From contig DYJE01000034.1 of NCBI GenBank assembly GCA_020723285.1, positions 1-51,996 of the forward strand: a stretch of DNA of 51,996 nt. The letters run 5' to 3'. The notes beneath the pieces are model-generated. The model made no database searches. It had not been told where the DNA came from and saw nothing but the letters and a program-made list of their open reading frames with translations. This document shows, in pieces, positions 8,510 through 17,922 of the stretch (position 1 is its first letter; the number at the start of each line of letters is the position of its first letter). Origin of the DNA: Desulforapulum autotrophicum (GTDB lineage: Bacteria > Desulfobacterota > Desulfobacteria > Desulfobacterales > Desulfolunaceae). Made by a program: the position numbers and the translations under genes.

Positions 8510-8512
8510 TCC

Positions 8513-11122
8513 ATGGGCCGAATGATTCTGATTGCTTGGATCGCCGTTGTGATTCCTGTTTATTCCTTTGCCCAGGAAACGGTGGTGCTGACCGATGACC
8601 AGGAACGATACCCCCTGGGACATATGCTGGAGTATCTGAAAGACAGCACGGGTACTTTGACTCTGGATGACGTCCTCTCTCCGGAAAATCAGGGTCGGTT
8701 CATCCGTTCCACAAAGGATGTGCCCAGTTTCGGGCTTACATCATCGGCATATTGGGTCCGTATCCGGCTTCGTAGTCAGGCTGCCAGGACAGAGTCATGG
8801 CAACTGGAGCTGGGTTTTCCCAATATGCAGGAGGTGACGTGCTTTCGCCCAGGGGGGGAAGGAAAGGGATTTGACATGGTCCGGACGGGAACCCACCATG
8901 ACTTTCTCACCCGGAATAGCCCTTACCATCATTTTGTGTTCCGGATTCCGCTGCCTCAAGGAACCGAACAGACCCTCTATCTCCGGCTCAGGAACGACTG
9001 GGCCATGATCTTTCCCCTGACTCTCTGGACTCCGGAGGCTTTCATTCATTCCAGCCGGGTCGATTATTTGCAGCTTGGCCTGGTCTATGGGGCCCTGATT
9101 CTCCTCATCATCTACAACCTGTTTCTCTGGCTCGCCTTGAAAGAGCGCAATTACGGGTATTACGTTGGGGTCCTGACCTGCACGCTTCTGGGGCACATGG
9201 TTTACCAGGGTCTGGCAGGCCAGTACCTGTGGCCGGCCAGCCCACATCTGACCGATCTGGGGATGCTTGTCCTTTTTCCGGTGATTTCCATTCTCGGCAT
9301 GTTGTTTGCCATCTCCTTTCTGGACACCCGGAAACGATCGCCCGTCGGGCACCGGGTGATTCTGGGATTTATCGGGGTCTGGCTGGTGATAATGGTCCTT
9401 TTCATATTTGTGGATGTCGGCAGGATGGTTCGGGTGGTGATGCCTCTTCGTCTGGCGAACAGTCTTGTCTTTACAACCATCAATTATCTGATCTGGCGTA
9501 AGGGGTATGCCCCGGCCCGCTACTTTTTCCTGGCCTGGCTGATGACGGCCATGACGTTCATTCCCTTTGCCCTGGTGCGGCTTGGTGTTTTGCCGAGTTT
9601 TTCTCTGGCCGAGCAGGGCATCCGTTTCGGCATGATATTAACCGGGCTGTTTTTTTCCTTCGCCCTGGCCGACAGGATACAGAACCTCCAGCAGGAGATA
9701 TTCGAACACCAGAAAACCCAGGAAAGACTGAAAATAGACAAGGAAACGGCTGAAAGATCCAGTGAGGCCAAAAGCCGTTTTCTTTCCATGATGAGCCATG
9801 AGTTCCGGACCCCTTTGAACGCCATCCTCGGATACACGGACCTGTTACAGCGAAAACCTCCCATGGATTCGCTGATGGAAAGCGGCCTTAAAACCATCGA
9901 AAAAAGTGGCCGCCATCTTTTGCAGCTGATTGAGGACCTGCTGGATCTCGCGAAAATCGAGGCAGGGACCGTTGAACTGGCCCCCCATGCATTTTCGCTG
10001 ACCGAGCATCTTGACACCGTGGCGTCCATGATTCGGCTTAGGGCCCATGAAAAAGGGCTGGAGTTCATCTGGGATCCGCCACCCGGCCTTCCGGCCATGG
10101 TGCATGGAGATGTCAGGCGTCTTCGGCAGGTGCTTCTGAATCTTCTGGGCAACGCCGTGAAGTTTACCCGGAAAGGGCGGGTCAGGCTGGATGTTATCCG
10201 ACAGACGGATCATGGTCTGAAATTTTCCATCGAGGATACGGGACCGGGCATTCCGCCGGATCAGCAAGAGGCGATTTTTTCCCCTTTTGTTCAGATCAGG
10301 AACGCCCGAAACAGCGGTGAGGGTGCGGGTCTTGGATTGAGCCTCAGCCGGTCCATGGTGGCCCTGATGGGAGGCAGTCTCCATGTGGACAGTCTCGTCG
10401 GAAGGGGCAGCACCTTCTGGTTCTCCGTGGATCTTCCGGAGGTTTTGGATGCGGAACCGGTCCATGCTGTGGAGAACCCTTCCGTGGTGGGTTACCATGG
10501 AAAACCCCGGAGCCTTCTTGTGGTGGACGATCATCCGGAGAGCCGTCGTATGCTGACTCTTATCCTGGAATCACGGGGTTTTCATGTTTCGGAGGCAGCG
10601 AACGGCAAGGAAGCCGTCTTAAGGGTAGGCCATGACTCCTTTGACGGGGTTGTGATGGATCTGATGATGCCGGTGATGGATGGCCGTGAAGCCGCCCGTC
10701 AGATGCGGCAGATCCCTGAACACGACCATCTGAAGATCCTCCTCATGACAGCCGATGCATCGGTCCGGCCGGAGACGCTTCGGGCTGAAAGCGGGTGTGA
10801 CGCGGTTCTGACAAAGCCCATCAACCGTGACCGGCTGTTTGGGCAGTTGAAAGCGCATCTCGGTCTTGAATGGGTTTACAGCGATGGAACGGACGTGAAC
10901 GCTGAAGACACGCCCATGGTGGTCCCGCCTGGGGCAGACTTGGATACGCTTCGGGACCTGGCCAGAATCGGCGCTTATACGAAACTTCACGAAAAACTGA
11001 CACAGCTTCGCCAACAAGATTCCGGGGCAGGTCCGTTTGTGGATCATATGCTGGGCTTGCTCCACCGGTTTCAATTCGAGGCCATCCTTGAATATCTTGA
11101 TCAGGTGGCCAAAGAACCGTAA
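8513..11122 (+). CDS. hybrid histidine kinase with 7TMR-DISM sensor
   Basis: An 869-residue membrane sensor. After a signal peptide (MILIAWIAVVIPVYSFA) comes a periplasmic DISMED2-like beta domain (about 20-175). A seven-helix 7TMR-DISM membrane module follows (about 180-390), then a short coiled coil and a HisKA domain with the phospho-acceptor His in MSHEFRTPLN. An HATPase domain (DTGPGIP, GAGLGLSLS) and a C-terminal receiver (LLVVDDH, VVMDLMMP, TKPIN) complete it. DISMED2 domains usually bind carbohydrate-like ligands, which fits a sulfated-sugar or related signal, though that is inference. It is co-transcribed with the sigma-54 regulator upstream and is its probable partner. Confidence 0.93.
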   Translation: MGRMILIAWIAVVIPVYSFAQETVVLTDDQERYPLGHMLEYLKDSTGTLTLDDVLSPENQGRFIRSTKDVPSFGLTSSAYWVRIRLRSQAARTESWQLELGFPNMQEVTCFRPGGEGKGFDMVRTGTHHDFLTRNSPYHHFVFRIPLPQGTEQTLYLRLRNDWAMIFPLTLWTPEAFIHSSRVDYLQLGLVYGALILLIIYNLFLWLALKERNYGYYVGVLTCTLLGHMVYQGLAGQYLWPASPHLTDLGMLVLFPVISILGMLFAISFLDTRKRSPVGHRVILGFIGVWLVIMVLFIFVDVGRMVRVVMPLRLANSLVFTTINYLIWRKGYAPARYFFLAWLMTAMTFIPFALVRLGVLPSFSLAEQGIRFGMILTGLFFSFALADRIQNLQQEIFEHQKTQERLKIDKETAERSSEAKSRFLSMMSHEFRTPLNAILGYTDLLQRKPPMDSLMESGLKTIEKSGRHLLQLIEDLLDLAKIEAGTVELAPHAFSLTEHLDTVASMIRLRAHEKGLEFIWDPPPGLPAMVHGDVRRLRQVLLNLLGNAVKFTRKGRVRLDVIRQTDHGLKFSIEDTGPGIPPDQQEAIFSPFVQIRNARNSGEGAGLGLSLSRSMVALMGGSLHVDSLVGRGSTFWFSVDLPEVLDAEPVHAVENPSVVGYHGKPRSLLVVDDHPESRRMLTLILESRGFHVSEAANGKEAVLRVGHDSFDGVVMDLMMPVMDGREAARQMRQIPEHDHLKILLMTADASVRPETLRAESGCDAVLTKPINRDRLFGQLKAHLGLEWVYSDGTDVNAEDTPMVVPPGADLDTLRDLARIGAYTKLHEKLTQLRQQDSGAGPFVDHMLGLLHRFQFEAILEYLDQVAKEP

Positions 11123-11164
11123 CCGATGGTGGCCGAAGGGTATTTCCCAAGAAACAAAAAACCG

Positions 11165-11253
11165 TTCTCATTTTTGAGAATGATATTATATTTATTCATA
11201 TCGGAATGTTAATGTAAAAGATCCTGCAGGGCATCTCTCATTTCCGGGAAATG
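11165..11253. promoter_or_regulatory. candidate upstream activator sites for the sigma-54 regulator
   Basis: Two related dyads: TTCTCA-TTTT-TGAGAA (11165-11180) and CATTTCCGGGAAATG (11239-11253, a perfect dyad around its central base). Both contain TCTCATTT followed by AATGAT. They lie about 190-205 and 120-130 bases upstream of the sigma-54 promoter, the usual range for enhancer-binding proteins. The apparent absence of other strong dyads nearby supports the assignment. Confidence 0.5.
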
Positions 11254-11370
11254 ATTCAAACCCAGACCGTCCCATATCCCTCGGGCCAAGCAAGTCCTGA
11301 TGTTAAAAAAATAAATATAATCAGTATATTGCAATGATGTTGTCCATGTTTTCATGAATATCGTCGCTGG

Positions 11371-11386
11371 TGGCACTTCATTTGCT
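11371..11386 (+). promoter_or_regulatory. sigma-54 (-24/-12) promoter of the sulfatase operon
   Basis: TGGCACTTCATTTGCT matches the sigma-54 consensus TGGCAC-N5-TTGCW, with the invariant GG and GC separated by exactly 10 bases. It lies 65 bases upstream of the metallo-beta-lactamase-fold gene, and the sigma-54 activator is encoded directly upstream. Confidence 0.85.
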
Positions 11387-11450
11387 AAATTCGGCCAAAA
11401 ATAATTTTTTTCGCATTATCGAAAACATTCATACACAAAGGAGAACAGCC

Positions 11451-12881
11451 ATGACCAACAAAAAATCAGCAGCCAAAGGTGTAAGTCGGCGGGATGCTCT
11501 GAAACTTTCCGGGCTGGCCATGGGTGGACTGGCCATGAGCGGGATGCTCGGCGGATGCACCAGCAGCGATGCATCGGACACCCCCGTGGTCGATGAGGGG
11601 GAACAGAACTCGTATTTTGAATCTCTGGATTCCTGCTATCCGGGAGAGCCTCTTGCGGAAAACGAGATGAGAATCACGTTTATGGGGTCCTGGTATTTTC
11701 AGCGGCTGGCCCAGGCATGCAACAGCGTCTTTGTGGAAGTGGGCGGAGGCCCCGATGGAACGGCCGCAGATCAGTTCGTCTTTGACTGCGGTTCCGGCAT
11801 AACTGCCAAGTACAACGCCATGCGCATCCCCATGTCAAAACTGGACAAGATCTTTGTCACCCATCTGCACGGAGACCATATGAGTGACCTCACGCACATA
11901 TACTGCTTTGGACCGGCCTATGACCGCAAATCCCCCCTGTATGTCTGGGGGCCGTCCAATTCCGGGCTGACCTATTACGACCCTTACAGGAAAGTCAATC
12001 GCGGACCCTATGAGGATGGAACCAAGGCTTTTTGTGAAAACTTCCGGAAAGCCATGCGCTGGCACACGGAAAGCTTCAGTTTCCAGACAAGCGCCATCGA
12101 TGGCTGGACCCGGCCAGGGTGGCTTCCTGACGATGCAAGCCCTGTCGGTGATGACGCCGAAAACGACGCGTATGCCCTGTACCCCATTGAACTGGACTGG
12201 ACTGTGGAGGGCGGTGTGGCATACGACAACCCCACCACCGGCGTGAAAGTCACACATTTCCCCGCGATCCATGACCGGATGGGATCGATCAGCTACAAGT
12301 TGGAATGGAAGGGCCTTTCCATGATTTTCACCGGAGACACCAAGCCTGGCAACTATGTGATCAGGCAGGCAAACAGTGGCGTGGATGTTCTGATCCATGA
12401 GATGACAACCCCGCCGGAAGTCTGGGTTGAAAAATTTTCGGGGCTCGATCCGGACACGACCGATCCGGCAACCTGGGCCGCATATGTTCAGATGGCAAAA
12501 AATGTCCAGGATTCTTCCCATACCGTGCAAAAAGCGTTCGGGTATATCCTCAGCCAGCTTAATGTCGCTCCACGGCTGGCCGTGGGGACGCATTTTCCGG
12601 CAACCGATGATACCATCAAGGACGCTCTTTCGGACATCCGTCTCTGGTACAAAAATGGCGACGTCACCGTGGCCACGGATCTGATGGTCCTCAATGTCTC
12701 AAAAACACAAATTCATCAGCGCAAGGCTGTGGTTTCGGATTACGTATGGCCCAACATTCCCCAAAGTTCCGGAGCGACTTATGAAATGCCGTTGTACAAC
12801 GACGGGGCAACATCCGATCCCCTTGCACAGCTTGACCCTGACAGGGATGAAATTACGGGGGAACCCTGGGAAGAACGATAA
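11451..12881 (+). CDS. Tat-exported metallo-beta-lactamase-fold lipoprotein (AtsA-like arylsulfatase type)
   Basis: A 476-residue protein. The ATG at 11451 follows AAGGAG at a good distance and sits directly before the signal; a longer GTG frame begins inside the promoter and is rejected. The twin-arginine motif SRRDALKLSG (residues 12-21) and the lipobox LGGC (Cys36) predict export of a folded protein and lipid anchoring. The metal motif THLHGDH (His138, His140, Asp142, His143), FTGDT and a late GTHFP give the dinuclear metal site. The overall pattern, including YVWGPS, resembles the RNase Z-like AtsA group of zinc arylsulfatases. Its operon partners are a formylglycine-type sulfatase and maturase. 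The substrate is not determined. Confidence 0.88.
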   Translation: MTNKKSAAKGVSRRDALKLSGLAMGGLAMSGMLGGCTSSDASDTPVVDEGEQNSYFESLDSCYPGEPLAENEMRITFMGSWYFQRLAQACNSVFVEVGGGPDGTAADQFVFDCGSGITAKYNAMRIPMSKLDKIFVTHLHGDHMSDLTHIYCFGPAYDRKSPLYVWGPSNSGLTYYDPYRKVNRGPYEDGTKAFCENFRKAMRWHTESFSFQTSAIDGWTRPGWLPDDASPVGDDAENDAYALYPIELDWTVEGGVAYDNPTTGVKVTHFPAIHDRMGSISYKLEWKGLSMIFTGDTKPGNYVIRQANSGVDVLIHEMTTPPEVWVEKFSGLDPDTTDPATWAAYVQMAKNVQDSSHTVQKAFGYILSQLNVAPRLAVGTHFPATDDTIKDALSDIRLWYKNGDVTVATDLMVLNVSKTQIHQRKAVVSDYVWPNIPQSSGATYEMPLYNDGATSDPLAQLDPDRDEITGEPWEER

Positions 12882-12953
12882 CGAACAGGGCGCGCAATAA
12901 TCTATCGAAGTCGAACAAAGCCGAATACGCCAACAAGAACAGGGGAACTGCCC

Positions 12954-13190
12954 ATGGCTCTTAAAAATCAGCCGGATGGCAAGACCGGACAGAGAGAAGA
13001 CCATGCCTACAATCTGGATCAGGCTTTAACCCGTTTTGAACGGGGGTTTCTTTCGAACATCCTTGAACTGACTCGGTGGAATCGGGCCAAGGCGGCTCAA
13101 ATGCTGGGGATCAGCGAGAATCTTTTGGCATCCAAAATTCGTGATTATCAGTTATCCCCGGCTGACAGGCCGTCTTCAGGGGGAGAATAA
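12954..13190 (+). CDS. stand-alone Fis-type helix-turn-helix protein
   Basis: A 78-residue protein. After about 25 polar residues it consists almost only of a Fis/NtrC-type DNA-binding domain (FERGFLSNILEL ... NRAKAAQMLGIS ... SKIRDYQL). There is no receiver or AAA+ domain. A GGGGAA ribosome site precedes the ATG. It sits between the two hydrolase genes in the same direction. It could compete with, or assist, the sigma-54 activator at the dyads upstream of this operon, but that is inference. The gap of 72 bases before it has no terminator that I can see. Confidence 0.8.
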   Translation: MALKNQPDGKTGQREDHAYNLDQALTRFERGFLSNILELTRWNRAKAAQMLGISENLLASKIRDYQLSPADRPSSGGE

Positions 13191-13215
13191 AAAAGAAATA
13201 ATAGGGAGGAGAATG

Positions 13216-15180
13216 ATGAAAAAAATAACACGAAGAGAGTTTCTTCAGCGGTCCTCGCAGTTGTCTGCGGCGGCCATGCTCGGCGGTGTGGTCGGACTCG
13301 GTCCGATGACCGGGTGCACGACGAGCAGCAACCCGGACCCTGAGAAACCCCATCCCAATATCCTGTTGATCATGGTGGATCAGATGCAGACGCCTCCCGA
13401 AGGATACGAGCCTGATGAAGGACCGGCGGAAGGACTGAAAGAGATCCTTGGCTTCCGGGATCTGTCACCGGACAATCCCTATGCCCGTTTTTTTCCGGGA
13501 CTTTTGAGACTCCGGCAGAACGCCGTGGTCATGCGGAAGCACTACACCGCCTCATCGGCCTGTGTGCCCAGCAGAACCTGCATCATGACCGGCCAGTATC
13601 CCGACGCCACCGGCGTGGACCAGACTGACGGGCTTTTCAAGTCTGCCTGCGACGTGCCCTGGCTGGACCCCGAAGGCATCCCCACCATCGGCGACTGGTT
13701 CCGGGCTGCGGGATACAAAACCCATTATTTCGGCAAATGGCATGTGTCGGAACCGGAAGACCCCGATTATCTGGATATCTGGGGGTTTTCAGATTGGAAG
13801 CAGTCAAGTCCCGAACCCCATGGCGGAACAGCGGACAATCTGGGCGTCTTCCGGGATGTGGAATTCACAAAAAGCGTGATTGATTTTCTGGAAACAAAAG
13901 GCACTTCCTCTTCCGAGGAACCCTGGTTTGCTGTGGGGTCTCTGGTGAATCCCCATGATTGCAGCTCGTTTCCCATCAACTGGCAGCTTCCGAATGATGA
14001 GGATGGATCCTACACAGGTGTCGTTCCCTGGCAGGATTATCCTCCGGCCGTAACCATTCCGGCGGAAGGGGATACAAGCCGGGTGGGCGGGATCAACGCC
14101 CAGAATCAGGTCTCCCTGAATCCGGACGGTTTTCCCCAGGAAAACTGCACGCTGCCCAGAACGTACAACGAATCCCTCGATGGAAAACCCCGGTGTCAGA
14201 AAGACTATGCGCTCAAGTGGGGGCTGGCCTATGAGTCGATTCAGAACTCCGGGCTGAAACCGGACCATTCATCGCCGTTTCCCTTTCAGCTCCAGGGAGA
14301 AAACGCCGAAGACTGGTCTTTACGATACAATCAGTTTTATTTCTACTGCCAGTATCTTGCGGACCTGCAGATCCGTCAGATTCTCCAGGCTGTCGACGAT
14401 AACAAGCTGACCTCGAACACCATCATCGTGTTTCTTTCCGACCATGGTGAACTGATCGGGTCCCATGGCGGCATGATCCAGAAATGGCATCAGGCCTATG
14501 AAGAATCGATCCGTGTGCCCATGGTGTTTTCATCGCCTCTGGTCAACACGGACGCTGCAAGGATGAGAGAAGTTCTTCAGCCCACCAGTTCCATTGATTT
14601 TGCCCCGACGGTCCTGGCCCTGGCCGGGTATCCTGAGGCGTCACTGAAATCCGCGATGGTGGAAGAGCATGGGGCCGACGTGGTCAGGCCCTTTGCCGGA
14701 GCGGACTTGTCTTCCCAGGTCATGGGGAACAGCGGGTCTTCGATTATCGGTCCGGATGGAAAACCCCGTGATGGTGTTTTTTTCATGACCAACGACATGA
14801 TCACCGAAGAGGGGGCAAATCCTGAAGCCCCGAAACCCTACCAGTACACTTTATTTCTGAACAATGTCCACACACGCATCGGTGAAGGCCATGACCTGGC
14901 CGAAGGGCCGGTGCTTCAACCCAACAACATCCGTGCTTTTTGTACAGGAGACTGGAAAATTGCCCGTTATGTGGATCCCAATGGGCAGGAGTCGGATGAG
15001 TGGGAGCTTTATTGTCTGACGGCAGACCCGGTCGAACAGAACAACCTGCTGGATTACCGGACCGGTGAGCTGCGGGAGGATGTGGGTGTTACCGGTATGA
15101 CCCGAAAGCAACTCCAGATGAAAGCCGCTGAACTGAAAGCGGCCCTGACGTTGCAGGAAGCTTACCATATCGATGCCTGA
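13216..15180 (+). CDS. Tat-exported Cys-type sulfatase lipoprotein
   Basis: A 654-residue alkaline-phosphatase-superfamily sulfatase (type I). The ATG at 13216 is 6 bases after GGAGG; one three bases earlier is also possible. A twin-arginine motif (TRREFLQ, residues 5-11) and lipobox MTGC (Cys34) predict Tat export and lipid anchoring. The metal-binding start reads ILLIMVDQM. The active-site motif is Cys116-V-P-S-R120, whose Cys must be converted to formylglycine. VFLSDHGELIGSHG supplies the second set of metal ligands. The maturase is the next gene, 69 bases downstream. The natural sulfate ester cannot be told from sequence. Confidence 0.93.
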   Translation: MKKITRREFLQRSSQLSAAAMLGGVVGLGPMTGCTTSSNPDPEKPHPNILLIMVDQMQTPPEGYEPDEGPAEGLKEILGFRDLSPDNPYARFFPGLLRLRQNAVVMRKHYTASSACVPSRTCIMTGQYPDATGVDQTDGLFKSACDVPWLDPEGIPTIGDWFRAAGYKTHYFGKWHVSEPEDPDYLDIWGFSDWKQSSPEPHGGTADNLGVFRDVEFTKSVIDFLETKGTSSSEEPWFAVGSLVNPHDCSSFPINWQLPNDEDGSYTGVVPWQDYPPAVTIPAEGDTSRVGGINAQNQVSLNPDGFPQENCTLPRTYNESLDGKPRCQKDYALKWGLAYESIQNSGLKPDHSSPFPFQLQGENAEDWSLRYNQFYFYCQYLADLQIRQILQAVDDNKLTSNTIIVFLSDHGELIGSHGGMIQKWHQAYEESIRVPMVFSSPLVNTDAARMREVLQPTSSIDFAPTVLALAGYPEASLKSAMVEEHGADVVRPFAGADLSSQVMGNSGSSIIGPDGKPRDGVFFMTNDMITEEGANPEAPKPYQYTLFLNNVHTRIGEGHDLAEGPVLQPNNIRAFCTGDWKIARYVDPNGQESDEWELYCLTADPVEQNNLLDYRTGELREDVGVTGMTRKQLQMKAAELKAALTLQEAYHIDA

Positions 15181-15249
15181 GGTGGAAAAAATACTGGGGA
15201 ATCGACCCGATCATCATCTCACGGGATTGTTTTATAAGGGTAACGTTCA

Positions 15250-16530
15250 ATGAATATGATGCAGAACATGCTCAGGGCCGAAGCCGGCCCTGAAAATCCA
15301 AGCCCCACAGGGTTTCACCTGATGGCCAAGCCTGTCGGACCGGACTGTAACTTGGGATGCGATTACTGTTTCTACCGCGAGAAGACAGCGTATTTTCCGG
15401 CCGGTAAACCCTTGCGCATGTCCGACGAAGTGCTTGAAGCGTACATCCGGGATTCTATCCGGTCTCAGTTAGGTCCCCACATTGTCTTTGAATGGCAGGG
15501 CGGGGAACCCACTCTGGCGGGGCTTGATTTTTTCAGGAAGGCCCTGTCATTCCAGAAAAAATACAGCGACGGCAGGTCCATCGGCAATTCCTTACAGACC
15601 AATGGAACCCTGATCGATGAAGCCTGGTGCCGGTTTCTTTCGGAAAACCATTTTCTGGTGGGACTGAGTATAGACGGTCCTGAGTGGCTGCACGATGTTT
15701 TCCGGAAGGACGCCTGTGGAGGCCCGACATTCGGAAAGGTCTTCAAGGCGCTGGGAATGCTTCGGAAACACGGGGTCGAGGTCAATGTCCTGGTGGCCGT
15801 CAACAGGTCTAATGTTTGTCATCCGCTGGAGCTGTACTGTTTTTTTAAAGAGGCGGGTGTCCGGTATCTCCAGTTCATTCCCGTTGTGGAACGGGAACCG
15901 GATACACGGGACCGGGAGTCCGGGCTTCACCTTGCCGGGCCTCCGTCGCACGATTCCAGGAACACACAGGCCGTGATGATGCCCTGGAGTGTGGAACCGG
16001 AGTTATACGGTGAATTTCTGATCCGCATTTTCGATGAATGGGTGACCCGTGACGTCGGCGATGTCTTTGTGATGAATTTTGAATGGACTCTGGGGGCCTG
16101 GGCCGGAGAACGGCCGGGCATGTGCCATGTGGGGTCACGTTGCGGGAGGAATCTCATCTTGGAGCACACCGGGGATGTGTTCGCCTGCGACCATTTCATG
16201 TACCCCGCATACCGTCTCGGTCATATTCTTGAAAAAAAACTAACGGAAATCGTACAGTCCGGGCAGGTATTGTCGTTCGGCATGGCTAAGGAAAAAACCC
16301 TCCCGAAGTATTGCCGTGACTGCGCGGTGCTTTTCGCATGCCATGGGGGATGTCCGAAGCACCGGTTTGTTCTGAGTCCCGATAACGAACCGGGCCTGAA
16401 TTATCTTTGTCTGGGATTCAAGAATTTTTTTCATCATGTCCGGCCGGCCATGGAACAGATGCTGGGCCTGATCAGCCGGGGACAACCGGTCCGTAACATG
16501 ATGAACATGGCGGCCATGCCCGGAGGCTGA
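15250..16530 (+). CDS. anaerobic sulfatase-maturating enzyme (radical SAM/SPASM)
   Basis: A 426-residue radical SAM enzyme that oxidises the active-site Cys of a sulfatase to formylglycine without oxygen. The SAM cluster motif is Cys33-X3-Cys37-X2-Cys40 (CNLGCDYC), followed by EWQGGEPTLAG. The C-terminal SPASM region carries the two auxiliary-cluster Cys sets (CHVGSRCG, CDHF, CRDC, CHGGCPKH). It directly follows the Cys-type sulfatase, its evident substrate, probably acting in the cytoplasm before Tat export. The first of several nearby ATGs was chosen; the ribosome site (AAGGG) is weak. It is the last gene of the sigma-54-driven operon. Confidence 0.93.
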   Translation: MNMMQNMLRAEAGPENPSPTGFHLMAKPVGPDCNLGCDYCFYREKTAYFPAGKPLRMSDEVLEAYIRDSIRSQLGPHIVFEWQGGEPTLAGLDFFRKALSFQKKYSDGRSIGNSLQTNGTLIDEAWCRFLSENHFLVGLSIDGPEWLHDVFRKDACGGPTFGKVFKALGMLRKHGVEVNVLVAVNRSNVCHPLELYCFFKEAGVRYLQFIPVVEREPDTRDRESGLHLAGPPSHDSRNTQAVMMPWSVEPELYGEFLIRIFDEWVTRDVGDVFVMNFEWTLGAWAGERPGMCHVGSRCGRNLILEHTGDVFACDHFMYPAYRLGHILEKKLTEIVQSGQVLSFGMAKEKTLPKYCRDCAVLFACHGGCPKHRFVLSPDNEPGLNYLCLGFKNFFHHVRPAMEQMLGLISRGQPVRNMMNMAAMPGG

Positions 16531-16557
16531 ACGTTGCTTAAAAAACGTGACTTAAAA

Positions 16558-16583
16558 AACTGATTGAAAAAACTGATTGAAAA
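16558..16583. repeat. A-rich tandem 13-mer upstream of the efflux operon
   Basis: AACTGATTGAAAA occurs twice in tandem (16558-16570, 16571-16583), preceded by two CTTAAAAAAC-like units. The tract lies between the maturase stop and the RND adaptor gene and may be a curved promoter region or a regulator site. Confidence 0.5.
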
Positions 16584-16685
16584 AAAAGGTGCAACAAAAT
16601 TGGGTTCATGATAAAAAAAATGCTAATCGAAATGGCTTGAAAAACTATCTAGTTATCCAAATCATCCAAACAGGAAGAGCTCACT

Positions 16686-17909
16686 ATGAGATACCCGGAA
16701 AAAAAACAGGTGGAGAGTTTTATTTTTTTGCTGATCGTGCTGATTGTGTGGGGATTGCCCCCAATCGGATGCAAGAAAAAGGAAGACGCGAAGGTGGAAA
16801 CACCCCTTAAAGAAGTCAGCGTCATGACCGTGAAAATTCAGGATGAACAGGTTTTTACCGAATTTGTGGCCCAGACACAAAGTTCGCAGCTTGTAAACAT
16901 TCAGGCCAGAGTGAGCGGGTTTCTTGAAAAAAGGCTGTATGAAGAAGGCTCAGTGGTCAAGGAAGGCCAGGCCCTTTTCAAAATCGATGACAAGCCGTTC
17001 AAAGTGCAGCTTGACCAGGCCAAGGCCGCTTTGTCCGAACAGAAAGCCTCCCTCGAAACAGCACGCCTGAATCTGGAACGCGTCAAACCCCTGGTCAAGA
17101 ATAACGCCTTGTCCCAGAAAGATCTGGACAGTGCCGTGGGCCAGTACCAGAGTCTCCTGGCGGCGGTGGAGCAGGCCAAAGCCCGTGTGAATAACGAAAA
17201 CCTCAATCTGTCCTACACCACCATCACCTCTCCGGTTGCCGGGGTGAGCAGTTCCGCCCGCGAGGCGGACGGGACGTACATCAACGCCCAGAACAGCCTT
17301 CTGACCACGGTGGAAGTGCTTTCGCCCATGTGGGTGAATTTCAGCCTGTCGGAAAACGACATGCAGAAATACAGGGATCAGGTTAAAAAAGGGTTGCTTG
17401 TGCCGCCCAAGAACAATTCCTATGAGGTGGAAATCGTACTGGTGGACGGGTCGATTTTTCCCCACAAGGGGCGGATCACCTTTGCCGAACCGTCGTTCAA
17501 TCCCCAGACCGGAACGTTTCTGATCCGGGCCAGCGTGAAAAATCCCGATGGGTCGTTGCGACCCAATCAGTACGTCCGGGCCCGGCTCAAAGGGGCGATA
17601 CGGCCGAATGCCATTCTGATCCCCCAGCGTTCGGTTCAGCAGGATTCAAAAAGCCAGTTTGTGTGGGTGGTCCAGGCGGGAAGCACCGTTGAAAAACGGC
17701 CCGTGAAAGTCGGAAACTGGCATGATGACAACTGGTTTATCCTGGAGGGCCTGAAATCCGGTGATCAGGTGGTGGTGGACGGCCTCCTGATGCTCCAGGC
17801 GGGAATGAAGGTCAACGTGAAAACATCCCAGCCTGAAAACGGCGCGGGTGTGGATGCCAAGGCAAAATCAGGGAATGAACCCATAGAGGCTGCCGGTACC
17901 GGCAAATAA
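16686..17909 (+). CDS. RND efflux periplasmic adaptor lipoprotein (AcrA-like)
   Basis: A 407-residue membrane-fusion protein that links an RND pump to an outer-membrane channel. It has a hydrophobic leader with a Cys at IGCKKK, suggesting a lipoprotein. The lipoyl half-motifs (VSGFLEKRLYEEGSVVKEGQALF and the second half near LSYTTITSPVAG) flank an alpha-helical hairpin (about residues 100-165). The beta-barrel domain and membrane-proximal domain follow. An AGGAAG ribosome site precedes the ATG. The pump gene starts 13 bases after its stop. Confidence 0.94.
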   Translation: MRYPEKKQVESFIFLLIVLIVWGLPPIGCKKKEDAKVETPLKEVSVMTVKIQDEQVFTEFVAQTQSSQLVNIQARVSGFLEKRLYEEGSVVKEGQALFKIDDKPFKVQLDQAKAALSEQKASLETARLNLERVKPLVKNNALSQKDLDSAVGQYQSLLAAVEQAKARVNNENLNLSYTTITSPVAGVSSSAREADGTYINAQNSLLTTVEVLSPMWVNFSLSENDMQKYRDQVKKGLLVPPKNNSYEVEIVLVDGSIFPHKGRITFAEPSFNPQTGTFLIRASVKNPDGSLRPNQYVRARLKGAIRPNAILIPQRSVQQDSKSQFVWVVQAGSTVEKRPVKVGNWHDDNWFILEGLKSGDQVVVDGLLMLQAGMKVNVKTSQPENGAGVDAKAKSGNEPIEAAGTGK

Positions 17910-17922
17910 AGGAGGCGAAATC

